Source: Cornus controversa
Taxonomy: Eukaryota; Streptophyta; Magnoliopsida; Cornales; Cornaceae
Length of the DNA stretch: 64,000 bases
Direction: 5' to 3'
Assembly: GCA_026545225.1 (NCBI GenBank)
Contig: CM048846.1
Coordinates: 55,556,270-55,620,269 of the forward strand
Shown here: one piece after another, positions 24,545-38,112 of the stretch
Position numbering within the stretch: the first letter of the stretch is position 1
How the letters are laid out: each line of letters opens with the position of its first letter
The notes under the pieces: model-generated
Told to the model about the DNA's origin: nothing
The model's input: the letters and a program-made list of their open reading frames with translations, nothing else
Databases searched by the model: none
Program-made: the position numbers and the translations under genes

Positions 24545-27500
24545 ATCTTTGGGAGGATCCGACCCTATGGTAGTGGAGAATTGGTTAGATGAAATAGTTA
24601 CACTTCTAACGGTGTTTGAGATAGAAGAGGACCTAAGGATCATAATGGCCATTCATTATCTTAAGGATGAGGCCAAACATTGGTGGAAATTCATAGGAAA
24701 CTCCCATGACCTCGAGACGATGGAATGAAACATGTTCCAAGTATTTTTCTTTGAGAAGTACTTTTCGGTAACGGTGAAGGATAATCTAAGGAGGGAATTC
24801 TTCAACTTGACTCAAGACACAATGACAATGATGGAATATGAGACCAAATTCACATCTTTGGCTCATTTTGAATGGGAAATGATCCCAACGAAAGAGCTGA
24901 AGATAAAATAGTTCATAAGAGGTCTCCAAACCTATATTCGGGATAGAATTGGAGTTTTAGGTCTGACTAGTTATGTTGTAGTGGTGGAGAGAGCATTGAT
25001 AGCCGAGGAGCTCGGCAATGACAATCAGAGAATAAGGGAAGGGAAGAACCAAGTGAGGAGCACGGGGTCCCTTCCGGACAATCATGCTAGAAAGAAGCAA
25101 AGGGATGGCAAGTCATTTTCATAAGGACAACAAGCCCAATCAGTAGCATCCATGGTGATACCTACTAGATCTTCACGATCTAAAATAGTTTGTTTCAACT
25201 GTTAAAAACTCGGACATAAGATAGCTAAATCTACTCAAGGATAGGTTCCTTCAGTAGCAGATAAGAGGTGCTTCCATTGTCAGTAGATGAGACACATTAG
25301 TTGGAATTATCCCCAGAAGAAAGGCACATAGAGTGGGGTTGGTTCTCAACAGCGTCCTACACAGCCTACTACTCCACAGTCAGGTTTTAGGGCATTGCCA
25401 CCACTACAGGCAATGCCATATGTTCAAAGTTTGCGGGCACCAACTAGAGGAGCCATGTCTAGTGCTCCTAGCCAGTAGTTAGGATATTAGGGTGCTGGAT
25501 AGCAGGGCCCGAGAACACTGGGCCGTGCCTTCACTCTTGTCCCAGTAGAGACCTCGGTAGGACCGTCAATGGTCTAAGGTATATTTCTTGTATCTAGCTC
25601 GTAGGCTAGGGTTTTAGTGGACTCGAGTGCATCACATTCAATTATTTCATATACATTTGCTTATGCTTTGGGGTTAGAGGTGTCATCCTTGGACTCGGCT
25701 TTATTTATTGATACACCAGTTAGTGGTAGAGTGACCTTAGGCAGTGTATGTCGGTCTTGCGAGATCGAGATTTTAGGACACCGATTAGTGTTTGACTTCA
25801 TTCTCCTTGACATGGTTAGTTTTGATGTGATATTGGGTATGGATTTCTATTGACCTATAAGGCCAACATTGATTGTTATCGGGGGAGAGTGACCTTGTAC
25901 ACACCTGTGGGTGTTGGTATATGTTTCGTGGGAGAGTAGGATGACTTCTACTTGTCATTTTCGCATAGTCCTAGTGAACAGAAAGGACTTGGGTATTTCT
26001 TAGCAAGTCTACTAGATGATGGTGATGATGAGATACTTGAAGAGCTTCCTCGTGTAGTATGTGAGTTTATGGATGTATTTTTGGGAGACTTGACACAATT
26101 GCCTTTGAAATGAGAAGTGGAGTTTGTGATAGAACTTGCTCTAGGTCCCGCGCCCATTTCCATAGCACCGTACCGAGTGGCACCGGCTGAGTTGAAAGAG
26201 CTAAAGGACCAATTACAAGAGCTACTAGACAAGGGATTTGTACATCCTAGTACTTCACCTTGGGGAGATCCAGTTCTTTTTGCTAAGAAGAAGGATGGGT
26301 CTTTGTAACTTTACATCGACTATCGAAAGTTAAATCAGGCAACAATCAAGAATAAGTATCATTTGTCAAGGATAGATGACTTGTTCGATAAACTAAAAGG
26401 TTCCAAATGTTTCTCAAAAATAGACTTGAGATCTGGATATTATCAGTTAGGAGTTAGAGAGGCAGACATTCATAAAATTGCTTTTCGCACATGATACGGA
26501 CACTACGAGCTTTTGGTGATGCTGTTTGGTTTGACGAATGCATCGACAACATTTATGAATTTGATGAACCATGTGTTCAATGAGTATTTGGACAGGTTTG
26601 TGGTCGTGTTCATTGATGACATCCTCGTGTACTCATTTTCGGAAGAGGAGCATAAGGGGCACTTGAGGATTATATTACAACTCCTAAGATAACACTAATT
26701 ATATGCCAAATACGAGAAATATGAATTTTATCTAACGGAGGTGAAATTTCTTGGGCATGTTGTGTCCGAAGGAGGAGTTTCCGTGGATCCATCCAAGATA
26801 GATGCGGTGATGAGTTGGGAAAGACCTAAGAACATATTTGAGATATGTACCTTCTTGGGATTGGCCGAATACTACCAGAGATTTGTGAAGGACTTTTTGA
26901 GATTAGCAGTACCAATGACTAAACTTACACGAAAAGGAGTGAAATTTGTGTGGAATGATAATTGAGAGCATTCATTTATGGAATTGAAGAGTTGTTTGAC
27001 TTCATCGCCAATTTTGATTATTCTGAAACGTGGGTTGGAGTACACAATCTATTATAATATTTCATGACTTAATTTGGGATGTGTGTTAATGCAAACTGAA
27101 AGAATAGTGGCGTATGGTTCAAGGCAATTGAAAACACATGAACAAAACTACCCGACACATGACTTGGAATTGGTAGCAGTGATCTTTGCACTCAAAGTGT
27201 AGAGATATTACTTGTATGGTGAGAAGTTTAAGGTGTGCTCGAATCACAAAAGTCTCAAATACCTTTTCTCACAAAGGGATTTGAATATAAGGCAACGGAG
27301 GTGGATGGAATATATGGAAGACTATGACTTTGACTTGCAATATCATCCAGGAAAGGCCAATGTGGAAGCAGATGCATTGAGTAGGAAGTCACATGGTATC
27401 TTGACAAGCTTAGCCATATGAGAGTGGAAGATGATGAAAGATATCTTAGAAATGGGATTATATTTTAGTGAGGATAATGGACCGATGATGCTCTTTACTC

Positions 27501-30500
27501 TTATCACTCAACCAACTCTTGTGAGTCGAGTAATAGAGGAGCAAAAAAAGGATGGTGAGATTGAGGCTATTCACACTCGAATTTCAGGCGGCGAAGTGGT
27601 GGAAGGATGGGTAGTTATTTAGATGAGAGCATGAAATTCAAAAGGAAGATGTTTGTTCCCTTAGCTTGTAGAGAAGAAGTTTTGAAGGAGTTTCACAGTT
27701 CGAGACTAGCAGTACATCTAGGTGGTACCAAGATGTATCATAACCTACGCCTATAATATTGGTGGAAGGGTATGAAGAAAGATGTAGCTTAGTTCGTAGC
27801 AAGGTGCCTCACTTGTTAACAAGTGAAAGCCGAGCATCAGAGGCCAACGGGACTATTACAATCATTGTGGCTATGTGAAAGTGAGAGTATGTCACTATAG
27901 ACTTTGTGACGAGACTTCCAAGGTCGAGGAAGAGTCACGATGCAGTTTGGGTTGTTGTTGATAGACTGATCAAGGTGGCTCACTTTATTCCTATTTGAGT
28001 GACCGATGATGTGGATACTCTCAGTATATTATACATTGAGCAGATCCTTAGACTTCATGGTGTACCAGTTTCTATTATTTTAGATAGAGACCAACGATTT
28101 ACATCTCAATTTTGGCAAAGTTTCCAAACAACACTTGATACAGACCTTCATTTTAGTACGACTTTTCATCCTCAGACGGATGGTCAGTCTGAGTGTACCA
28201 TACAAATTCTGGAGGATATACTGCGAGCATGTGTACTTGATCTTCGAGGTAGTTGGGAGGATCACCTTCCATTGGTGAAATTTACATACAATAATAGTTA
28301 TCAAGCTAGTATTAAGATGACTTCATTTGAGGCTTTGTATGGTAGACGATGTAGGTCACCTGTCTGTTCGACCGAGGTCAGAGAGACAGTTTCATTGGGG
28401 CCATATTTAGTTCGAGAGACTACAGATAAGATTAAGGTAATACGACAGAGATTGTTCACGACTCAAAGTCGTCAGAAGAGCTATGCCGATAGAAGGCGGC
28501 GACCTTTGGCATTTAAGGTTGGGGACCATGTCTTCCTAAAGGTCTCTCCATGGAGAGGTTTGGTCATAGTGGAAAGTTAGCACCATGGTTTATAAGACCA
28601 TTTTAGATTTTGGATCAGGTAGAAGATCGAGGTTGCTTATCTCTTAGCATTGCCACCGCAAATGTCAAGTGTACACAACACTTTCCATGTTTCTATGTTG
28701 AGAATATATGAACCTGATGCTTCACATGTGCTTGATTGGGCAGACCTTGAGATGGAGGACGTATCATACAAGGAGAGGTTGATCCAAGTTTTAAAAGCTA
28801 GAGAGCAAGTGTTTCGAGACAAAACTATTCCTTTGGTTAAAGTGCATTTGAGGCATCACGAGGTAGAAGAAGCTACATGGGAGTGGGAACAAGAAATCCG
28901 CTCAAAGTATCCCGAGTTGTTCACCACTTGAGGTACCTTTTAATTTTGAGGATGAAATTACTATAAGGTTGGGAGGTTACAGAGACCGTGACCAATTTTG
29001 GCCGATTTCCATTTTATTCATCATTATTGCTTCAAATGCATTTTAAATGATGTTTGATATGTTTTCAATACGAAAAATATGTTTGGAAAGTTATATGAAG
29101 GTTTTGTGAAGTTTTGGAAACATTTGAAAAAGTTTGACTTTTTGGTCAACGAGGGCCTCGGGATGAGGTCTAGTGGGCCCAAAAATTTAAAAAATTTAGG
29201 AAAAAATATAATTTTTGGTTATAAACCAAAAAAAATGTTTAGAGAGTAGAGGAAGTGATTTCAAGATCATAACAACTTTCAAAATAAAAAACGGAGGTCG
29301 GGAGGGTACGTTAAGTAACTCGGGGGCGTTTCGGTCATTTCGCACCCCAAGTGGTGAGATAAATATCAAAAGGTTTGGGATATTTTATATTTACAAATTT
29401 CTATCTTTCTCTAACTCTCCCACTTCATCTCTCTCCCTTTTCTCTAGATTTTGGAGGTGATAAGGTGTGATTTGTGATTAGGCGAAGAAGGAAAGTGTGT
29501 AAGGGACGGCTAGGGCTTCGGTTTGAACCGAACAAAGTCTACTTTTAGCAAAGTTGAAGGAGCTAAAAATTTCAAATTTTGGCTTCCAAGCTTGAGATTC
29601 AAGGTAGGGGTATAAAGTTCTTTCTTACTTTGATTCTATAGGTCCTTTAATTGTGACATGAAAGATAGGTTTGATATTTTGTGAGATTAGGGTTTGGTGT
29701 ATGTATTTATGTATATAAAAATGTGATTTCATGCATATATATGTCTAATATGTTTTAGTTAGGGCTTATTTATTGCATATGTGGATTTGACGCTAATGAA
29801 TGCATTTTTGTTAAACTTGTATTGATTTGATGAAAAATGTGAAATCTGAATTTAAATGTAGAACTGCGTATGAAAGATAAGATTTTCTTAAAAGATGTAT
29901 AAGTATGATGATTTTCATGAGATGAGTGGAATGGCATTGTGACAAACATGAGTGGAGGAAGAAAATGCATTGCATTGGTTGGAAGTGTGGAATGTATGCA
30001 TTTATGTGATAAGTGTACATTATGTGAAGAGTGAGTTTTTGGGCATTTGAGAATTAAGAAGGGTTCGAGACCCAAAACTTGGCTAAGCGGGTGTCGCTTC
30101 AGTCGGGTTAGTAGCCCGAAAAGCGTAAGCAGAGTTTCTGGTTTCAAAGAAACCCTTACTGCGGAATTGTGATAAGTGAAGTCCTCAGTTTGATTGATTT
30201 TTGAATTTTATATGGTGTGAGTTTATTTATGAGTTGTGACTTTGTTCAAGTTGATATATATCTTGAAGTGTGAAGCATCACGCATAATTTCCAAAACTTG
30301 ATTGTTTTAAGGGTAAAAAGCATGGATAATTGTCATGTAGACATATAGAGATTTCATTTGCATTACATGCATGGCTGCCGAGTTAAGGTATAATCGGGTG
30401 AATTATTCCTACTGGGCGTAGTTGTATGCTCACCCCCTCCCCCAAACTCTTTTTAGATAAAGCTCCCATCGAGGACGAGGAATAGGACACAAGAATGGAC

Positions 30501-31549
30501 TTTTGAGCTTCTTTTGGATTTTGATATTTTGGATTGTATGTAGATGTCCATGCTAGTTTGTGGCATGTTGACTATGTTGGAATGTTGGCTTTACATTTGG
30601 ATTCTCTTGATGTATGAGAATTTCATATATATAAGCTATGCTGGACATGTATGGAATACCTTGAACATATAGGTATGGGTTTGGTAGGATAGATTTTAAT
30701 TGTGTTTTGTATAATTTTGATTGAGAATGATATTAGTGATTCTTAGAATGGTGGGTGTTAGATTTTTGGAAGGGAAACACATTCTGCCCGAGTTTTGACA
30801 AATTTGTTTGAGGGGCCTTTACAACTCTAAATGATCTGAAATTTTTACCACATCTTCCCCTAGATGTCTAGAAATTCCAGATTTAATTTCATGAAATTTG
30901 GACACCTCAAAAGTTTAGAAAAATCCGACAAAGATCTGCTATCAGATTTTACAAATTTTGTTATGCACCAATTTTATTGTAAAAACTGTTTCATTTCGCT
31001 AAGATATAGCCATTGAGATTCACTTAGTATTGTTGTATGTTTAGTCTAGTTTCTACATAATTTTTGTTTAACTCGTTCCGAGTTGAAATGAATATTTTAC
31101 GAATTTGTTTGTGACTGTTGCGCAGATTGCACTCTAGTAGGGCATTGTTCATTTGAGGAATTACTGTAGCAGTTTAGCTACTGGCCGGAGATGAGAAATC
31201 AAGGTTCTGGACCATTCCAAAAGATATAAATTATGTTTTTAAGCTTTTTGGGATTATAGTAGGATAGGACAATGGTCCGAAAAAAATTTCAGAACTTTTT
31301 ACGAAAAGTTACTATTCACGAGGGCCAAACACCACTTTTATTTTGAAATTATTCTAAATGATTTTAAAGATGAGGGCTATGATTGGTTATGCATATTCAC
31401 TTAATTATATGCATATTGAGTTGCTTCTACGATTAAGAGAATTGGTTTGGATATTAGATTTTCCAAAAAGAGCGTTTTGGATGTTGATTCCACCGTTCGC
31501 CCCTCATTTTTCTCACTTTTAACCGGGTGTCAGAAATCGGGGCGTGACA
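24545..31549 (+). mobile_element. Ty3/gypsy Del/Tekay chromovirus B (fossil, plus)
   Basis: Left to right: gag (about 24550-25350, GGSDPMVVENWLDEI and CCHC-like remnants), protease (about 25610-25850), reverse transcriptase (about 26120-26960, [17 protein letters not shown]), RNase H (about 27000-27420), integrase (about 27640-28500, TFHPQTDGQSE) and a chromodomain (about 28720-28930, EEATWEWEQEIRSKYPELF). The LTR follows at 28978. Domains are in family order but interrupted many times. It is diverged from copy A throughout, so the two are separate insertions and not a recent duplication. No 5' LTR of its own is recognised. Confidence 0.82.
28978..31549 (+). repeat. 3' LTR of Del-B
   Basis: 2572 bp from ACAGAGACCGTGACC (first bases TA, where TG is expected) to AAATCGGGGCGTGACA. 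It follows a GGTTGGGAGGT purine tract. A TATTTTATATTTAC stretch near 29375 is a plausible LTR promoter. The right boundary is defined by the shared GTGACA end of this family. Confidence 0.7.
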
Positions 31550-31553
31550 GAAA

Positions 31554-31925
31554 TTGGCCTTATAATGTCTCTTTGCAATGGATGTGCAAAGAACATTTTA
31601 CGGAGAGCAAAATGAGGAAAAAGTACTTGAAATGTAAAATGCTTGAAATATAAGCATTAAATAAGTAAAGTGTAAGAGTTAAAAGGAATTTGAAATGGAC
31701 AAGTTCAAACAAAATTAGAAGAGCTTGAGATGGACAAGTTCAAACAAGAAGAATTTTCGTATATATATATATATATATATAATAGATTTTGTTTCTCTTC
31801 CAAACAACATTCTTCTATAACACTCCACAAGTGGAGGCTCAAAGAAATGAAGTTGGCGTTAAAATGTCTCTTTGCAATGGATGTGCAAAGAACATTTTAG
31901 GAGAGATAAAATGAGGGAAAAAGCA
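31554..31925. repeat. Direct repeat of about 75 bp, copies 295 bp apart
   Basis: ATGTCTCTTTGCAATGGATG and the following sequence (GTGCAAAGAACATTTTA, AAATGAGG, AAAGCACTTGAAA) occur at about 31556-31630 and again at 31852-31925. A (TA)n tract lies between them at about 31760-31782. Confidence 0.7.
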
Positions 31926-32095
31926 CTTGAAAAGTAAAGACATGAATTAAAAGCACATGAAATGTAAAGATGAAATTAAAGTGTATGAAATATAAAGAGA
32001 TGAATTAAAACTGTATGAAATGTAAAGACATGAATTAAAATGCACAAAATGTAGAGACATGAATTAAAATGCATGAAATGTGAAGAAAAATACTA
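31925..32095. repeat. Minisatellite, about 30-bp unit, five copies
   Basis: Repeats of GTAAAGACATGAATTAAAA followed by a CATGAAAT-type phrase, diverged between copies. No coding potential is seen. Confidence 0.7.
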
Positions 32096-32778
32096 GAAAT
32101 GAAAAGAAGTGAAATAACTTGAAAAGTAGTGCAATATTGAAAATTGATGTAGTGCATGAGTGGTGAAGAATATTTTTTCCACCAAACTACCTTCTAAGGC
32201 ATCTTTATGGCAAGAAGGCAAGAAGATGGAAGGTTCAAGGTTATGGAGGCTCTAGAGGTGGAGAGCTATCTAGATAGAGATGAGACCAAATATGAGTGTA
32301 ATTCTTGTGATAATTGTTGTTTTTTCTCCAAACTAATGAAGGGAGTGGGGCATTTATAGCCATGGGTGGTGAATTTCATCAATAGAATTTGGGAGAGTGA
32401 ATGGGAGCCTTTGGATGAACAATAGTAAAATATTAAAAAAGGTGTTGTATAATGGTAATGGGTTGGTCTCCTTAAATCTCATCCATTCATTTCTGTAAAA
32501 ATGAATGTGAGCCTTTGGATGAGGGAGATATAGGTTAATAGATGTATTTTGTATTGGGCGAATGTGAACCGTTCGATCGGAAAGTGACAAAAATTGGCTC
32601 ATTCCCGAGTGAATCCTGAACCTCCATTCTTGATATCATTGTGGTGATGTAATAAAATGATGTCATTTTATCCAAAAATGAATTTTCAGATCTGGATAGT
32701 GTGCAGCAAAAAGACCGTTTTGCCCCTAAACTAGAGTTTTGGTCAAAATATGTACCATGGCTGGAAATGTGTCAATAT
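32096..32778. other. Unassigned stretch upstream of the Dim1-like exon
   Basis: No exon, transposon end or RNA gene is recognised. A small open frame on minus (32354-32602) matches nothing known to me. Confidence 0.35.
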
Positions 32779-33085
32779 TATAGTGTTTCCTATAGTTTTT
32801 GGACTCTAGGTTGTGATGGCAAGGTCTGTTCATTGATTTGATAAACAGTTTTTTGGTCAAACTTTTGGATTGACCAACCTAACCTTGATTTAGGGTTTTG
32901 GTAAACGGGATGTTCAGACTGAAATTGTGTCGATATTAGAGTGTTTCCTATAGTTTTTGGATCCTACAGTTGTGGTGGTGAGGTCCGTTCGTAAATTTTA
33001 TATTAGAGTGTTTCCTATAGTTTTTGGACCCTACAATTGTGGTGGTGAGGTCCGTTCGTCAATTTGATGAACAGTTTGTTGGTCA
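32779..33085. repeat. Three-copy direct repeat (TTTCCTATAGTTTTTGG)
   Basis: A unit with GTGTTTCCTATAGTTTTTGG, then a CTA-GTTGTGGTGG phrase and GAGGTCCGTTCGT, occurs at about 32784, 32938 and 33007. The first and last copies continue into TTTGATGAACAGTTT-TTGGTCA. The last two copies are nearly identical and adjacent, the first is diverged. Confidence 0.65.
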
Positions 33086-33412
33086 CTCTTTTGGGTTGAC
33101 CCATTTGACCCCAATTTAGGGTTTAAATGGAATCAAGTGCTTATATCGCTCTCTAAATATAGCTTTCTAAATCAGGAAGGGAGTTGTCCAAGTTTGCAAC
33201 TGTTGCATTAGTTGACGTTGATTCGGAGGACATTCAAGTTTATGTCAAGTACTTTGACATCACTTTCATACTATCCAGTGTTTTTCTTCAATGCTCATCA
33301 CATGAAGATGGATTTAGGGTACTGTTCCTTGTCACTAATCACAGTTACTCCTCTTCCTCTTTTAATAATTTATACTTGTGTTCTCTTTGATCAACATTAA
33401 ATTGTTCAATAC

Positions 33413-33781
33413 TGATAGGCCAAGAAGATCTCAATGAACACCTAAGAAGAATCCCAAGTTTTTAGCTTGTGTTAGACCAAGTCTAAACCAGTAAATACCA
33501 GTAAAAGCTTTTTATTTTATTTTCTGCTATAGCTTTTTATTTTTTTCTGCTGTTTTGTATTTCTGCTCATTCAAAGTTGTTACAACTTATTTGCTTGAAT
33601 TTTGGCTAGTTAGTTTCTTGAGTTGAAGCTGATCTGTTAAGCTTAACTCTATTTATTGGAACGTTAGCAATGAATAAAGCAGACAATAATTTTCTTGCAA
33701 ACAACTATGTGGTTTATCTTTCACCCAAAGAAAGTGAGTATTCATTAGATTATTTTCTGCTGCTGTGATTGGGACCTATCA
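33413..33781 (+). repeat. Left LTR of chromovirus C
   Basis: 369 bp, TGATAGGCCAAGAAG to GGGACCTATCA. The primer-binding site starts at 33782. Confidence 0.9.
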
Positions 33782-36700
33782 TTGGTATCAGAGCAGGTTA
33801 TAATGGCATCCAACAAAGAGATGATTGAGGCTTTGGAGGCTAGACTCGGTGGAGTTAAAGATGGAATGCATCGACTGGAGTTAGGAGTAACTGATAAGCT
33901 ACACCATTTGGAGGAAACCATCAACAAACTTTCAGAAGCTTTTCTTTCAACCAGAGAAGCCTTTGGCAACAACAACCATGGGCGAGAAAGATCTTTTCGT
34001 TCACATCAAGAGGAGAATGACGGCGGCAGACATATTTTCTCTTCCAAGATGGCGAAGTTGGAATTTCCAAAATACTCTGGAGAAGATCCGACTGAATGGC
34101 TTAGTAGAGTAGCTCAATTATTTGAATTTCAAGGTATAGCAGATAATCAGAAGGTAACTCTAGCATCTTTCCACCTTGAAGGAGAAGCTAATCAATGGTG
34201 GCAATGGATGCGTCGGACTTACCAGGAGGAAGGTTGCTTAGTGACCTGGGAGTTCTTTGAAGAGGAATTGTGGGCTCGTTTTGGACCAACAGAGTGTGAA
34301 GATTTTGATGAAGCTCTATCTAGAGTTCGACAGGTTAGATATCTTCATGATTACCAAAAAGAGTTTGAGAGGCTTGGCAATAGAGTTCACGGATGGACAT
34401 AGAAGGCTCTCGTTGGCACTTTCATGGGAGGATTGAAACCCGAGATTGCCGATGGAATTCGAATTTTCAAGCCTAAAACATTGAAGGAAGCCATCAACCT
34501 AGCAAGAATGAGGGATGAGCAGATCGCCAAAACAAAAAGGTTCACACGACCTCCACTTCTAAACCATGTACCTACCACCAGCACCCCAATGAATCATTCT
34601 AACCCAACAGCCACACCCAAGAGATTGAGTTAGATGAAATGCAAAAACGGAGAGCACAAGGGCTTTGTTTCAACTGCAACGAAAAATTCACCCCCGGACA
34701 CAAGTGCCAAAGACCTCAACTACTCCTTCTTGAGTGCCCAAGCAGTAACCAAACCAAAGAATACTAGATGGAGGATGAAGAGTTGCAGATGGTAGATACT
34801 CCGGAAGATCAAACTGAACCAGAAATCTCATTACATGCACTAACAGGCTGGACATCTCCTCAAGCCATGCGAGTAGTAGCTACCATTGGGTCTCAACACA
34901 TGATGGTGTTGATTGACAGTGGATCTACTTACATTTTCCTGAGTGAGAGAGTTGCCAGATTGCTTCAACTTCCAGTGGTACCAATGAAATCGTTTGCTGT
35001 CCGCGTAGCAAATGGGGAACGACGAACCTACTAGGGTTGCTTTAAAGAGGTACAAGTGAATTTACAAGGCATTACTTTTTCACTCACCCTCTGTTCTCCC
35101 ACCCTAGCAGGACTTGATATGGTGTTAGGCATCCAATGGCTACAGATGCTAGGTTCTGTGGTCTGTAATTGGAAACAATTAACCATGGACTTCCACTGGG
35201 ATAATCAAGCACGGAGATTACAAGGAATTAACCAAACCATTCAAGCTACATCATTGGCATCGGTTGCGAAAGAGATGCGCCAAGGCCAAATGCTGTTTGC
35301 TATCTACCTGCACACTGCTGAGAGGTCTACCTAGGCAGACATCAGTCCTAATATGTAGCAGACATTGAAGGACTATGCAGATGTGTTCAAGGAACCAACC
35401 ACACTACCACACTTACGAGATATCGACCATCACATTCCCCTCAAAGAAGGTACTCAACCCATCAATGTTCGGCCCTATAGATATGCATATTTTCAAAAAG
35501 CAGAGATCAAAAAATAGGTCCAAGAGATGCTCAACATGGGAATCATTCGACCCAACACCAGTCTATTCTCATCCCCCGTTTTGTTAGTGAAGAAGAAAGA
35601 TGGTACTTGGCAATTTTACACAGATTATTGGGCACTAAATGCAGCCACCATCAAAGATCGATTTCCTATCCCCACGGTAGATGATATGCTAGATGAGTTG
35701 TATGGGGCAGCCTATTTCACCAAACTAGACTTGAGAGTTGGATATCATCAGGTACGAGTACATGCTCCTGATATTCCAAAAATTGCCTTTAGAACCTATA
35801 ATGGTCATTTTGAGTATCTAGTTATGCCTTTTGGTTTATGCAATGCCCCTTCCACCTTCCAAGCCATTATGAATTCGATATTCCATCTTCATCTTCGCAA
35901 GTTCATACTAGTCTTTTTTGATGATATTTTTGTTTATAGTCCTACCTGAGAATTACATATAGAATATATCAGAACCACATTAGACATCCTAAGACAACAT
36001 CATTTTTTCATCAAAGCAGGCAAGTGTGACTTTGGCAAATAGGAACTGGAGTATTTGGGCCATATTGTGACGCATCAAGGGGGTAAAGGTAGACAACAAC
36101 AAAATTGAGGCCATGGTAGCTTGCCCATAACCTGCTAATATTACTGAATTGCGTGACTTTTTAGGCTTGACAGGTTATTACTGAAAATTTGTTCAGAACT
36201 ATGGAATTTTGGTTCACCCCCTTACCAATCTCCTTAAAAAGGGAAACTTTCAGTGGACTGAAGAAGCAACGGGTGCATTCAAGCTGCTCAAGCAAGCCAT
36301 GACAACTACCCCAACTTTAGCCATGCAAAATTTCAATGACTCTTTTGTTGTTGAAACTAATGCTTCAGGTGATGAAATCGGTGCTATCCTCCATCTACGC
36401 CAAGGAAATGCTCGCGATTGTAGAAGCAATTCGGACCTGGCGGCCATATCTTTTAGGCAAGAAATTCTTCATTCGAACTGATCATAGGAGTCTCAAATAT
36501 TTTTTGGATCAACGTGTGGCCACTCCCGAGCAACAAAAATGGGTAGCAAAGCTTTTGGGCTATGACTACGAAATTATTTACCGACCAGGACGTGAAAATT
36601 CAGCAACTGATGCCTTCTCTCGCTGCCCTGACAGCCTTCTCCTTAATCCTTTGTTTGTTTCACAGGTTACTCTTTGGGATGATATGAGAAAGGCAGCACA

Positions 36701-38112
36701 AGATGATCCTTATATGCAGCAAGTGAGCCGCCAATCAACTACAGATCCCACCGGTCTATACTCAATGCGAAATGGTCTCTGTTTCTACGAAAAGAGAGTA
36801 ATTGTTCCATAAGCTATCCGCAACCAACTACTACAAGAATTTCATGACAACAAAATGGCAGGGCATTCTGGTGTATTTAGGACATTCAAAAGGTTAGCTC
36901 AACAATTTTATTGGCTTCCATGTACCGGTCCGTCCAAGACTACATTACGCAATGTGAAGTTTGCCAAAGAACCAAAATTGAAACTCTAGCCCCAACGGGA
37001 TTACTTCAGCCACTTCCCATTCCTTGTCAAGTGTGGGATGATATTAGTTTAGATTTTATTGAAGGCCTTCCATCCTCCCACGACAAGGATAGTCTTTTGG
37101 TGGTCGTAGATAGACTAAGTAAGTATGCTCATTTTGTTGCCTTATCTCATCCATTTTCTGCAAAGATTATAGCTAAACAATTTGTAGAGCACATCATCAA
37201 ACTCCATGGCATGCTGAAATCAATCATTAGTGACCATGACCCCATCTTTATCAGCAAATTCTGGCAAGAGTTCTTCACTATGTCAGGAACCAAGTTGAAA
37301 TTGAGCTCCGCCTACCACCCGTAGACCGACGGACAAACCGAAGTTGTGAACCGCTATGTTGAGCAATACCTCCACTGTTTCGTCCATCAATGGCCACGAA
37401 AATGGTACAGTTATTTACCTTGGGCAAAATTCTGGTATAATACCACCTACCACAGTTCAACGGGGATGACACCTTTCTAAGCCTTGTATGGTTGGCTTCC
37501 TCCTTCGATTCCACTTTATTTTGATAGGTTATCTCGGGTTAACGAAGTCGACCAAAACCTCTTATAGTGGGATGAATTGCTCCAGCACTTGAAGAAGAAT
37601 TTGGACGTGGCAGCCAACAAAATGAAACAAACAGTAGACAAGAAGAGGCGAAATGTGGAGTTTCAAGTAGGTGATATGGACCTTCTAAAGCTATATCCTT
37701 ATCGCCAACAAATTGCCTTCAAACGTGTTCATTAGAAACTTGGCAGCAAGTTCTACGACCCTTATCAAATCGAGAAGAAGATCGACAATGTTGCTTACCA
37801 ACTACAACTACTAGCAGGCGCAAAGATCCACCCTATTTTTCATGTCTCTCTCTTGAAGAAATATGTTGGGGGTCCTCCACAAGTTACTTTAGAGCTCCCA
37901 CCTATTACTGATGAAGGTGTAACTTCCGTAGAACCAGAGACCATCCTCGATACACGCTGGATTAAGCAAGGCAATAAATTCATTGAGGAGAGCTTGGTGA
38001 AGTGGAAGCAGTTGCCCACTGAAGATGCTACATGGGAAGACTCAACACTGCTGCGTAATCAGTTTCCTTATCTGGACCTTGAGGACAAGGATCCAATTGG
38101 CGGGGGGAGTAT

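Noticed and set aside
29770-30147. 125-residue minus open frame
   Set aside because: Antisense within the Del-B LTR, low complexity, no known domain.
11438-31549. Treating 11438-11965 as the 5' LTR of Del-B, making one huge nested element
   Set aside because: Only about 60-65% similar to the Del-B LTR by eye, and flanks AGCTT and GAAAT do not match.
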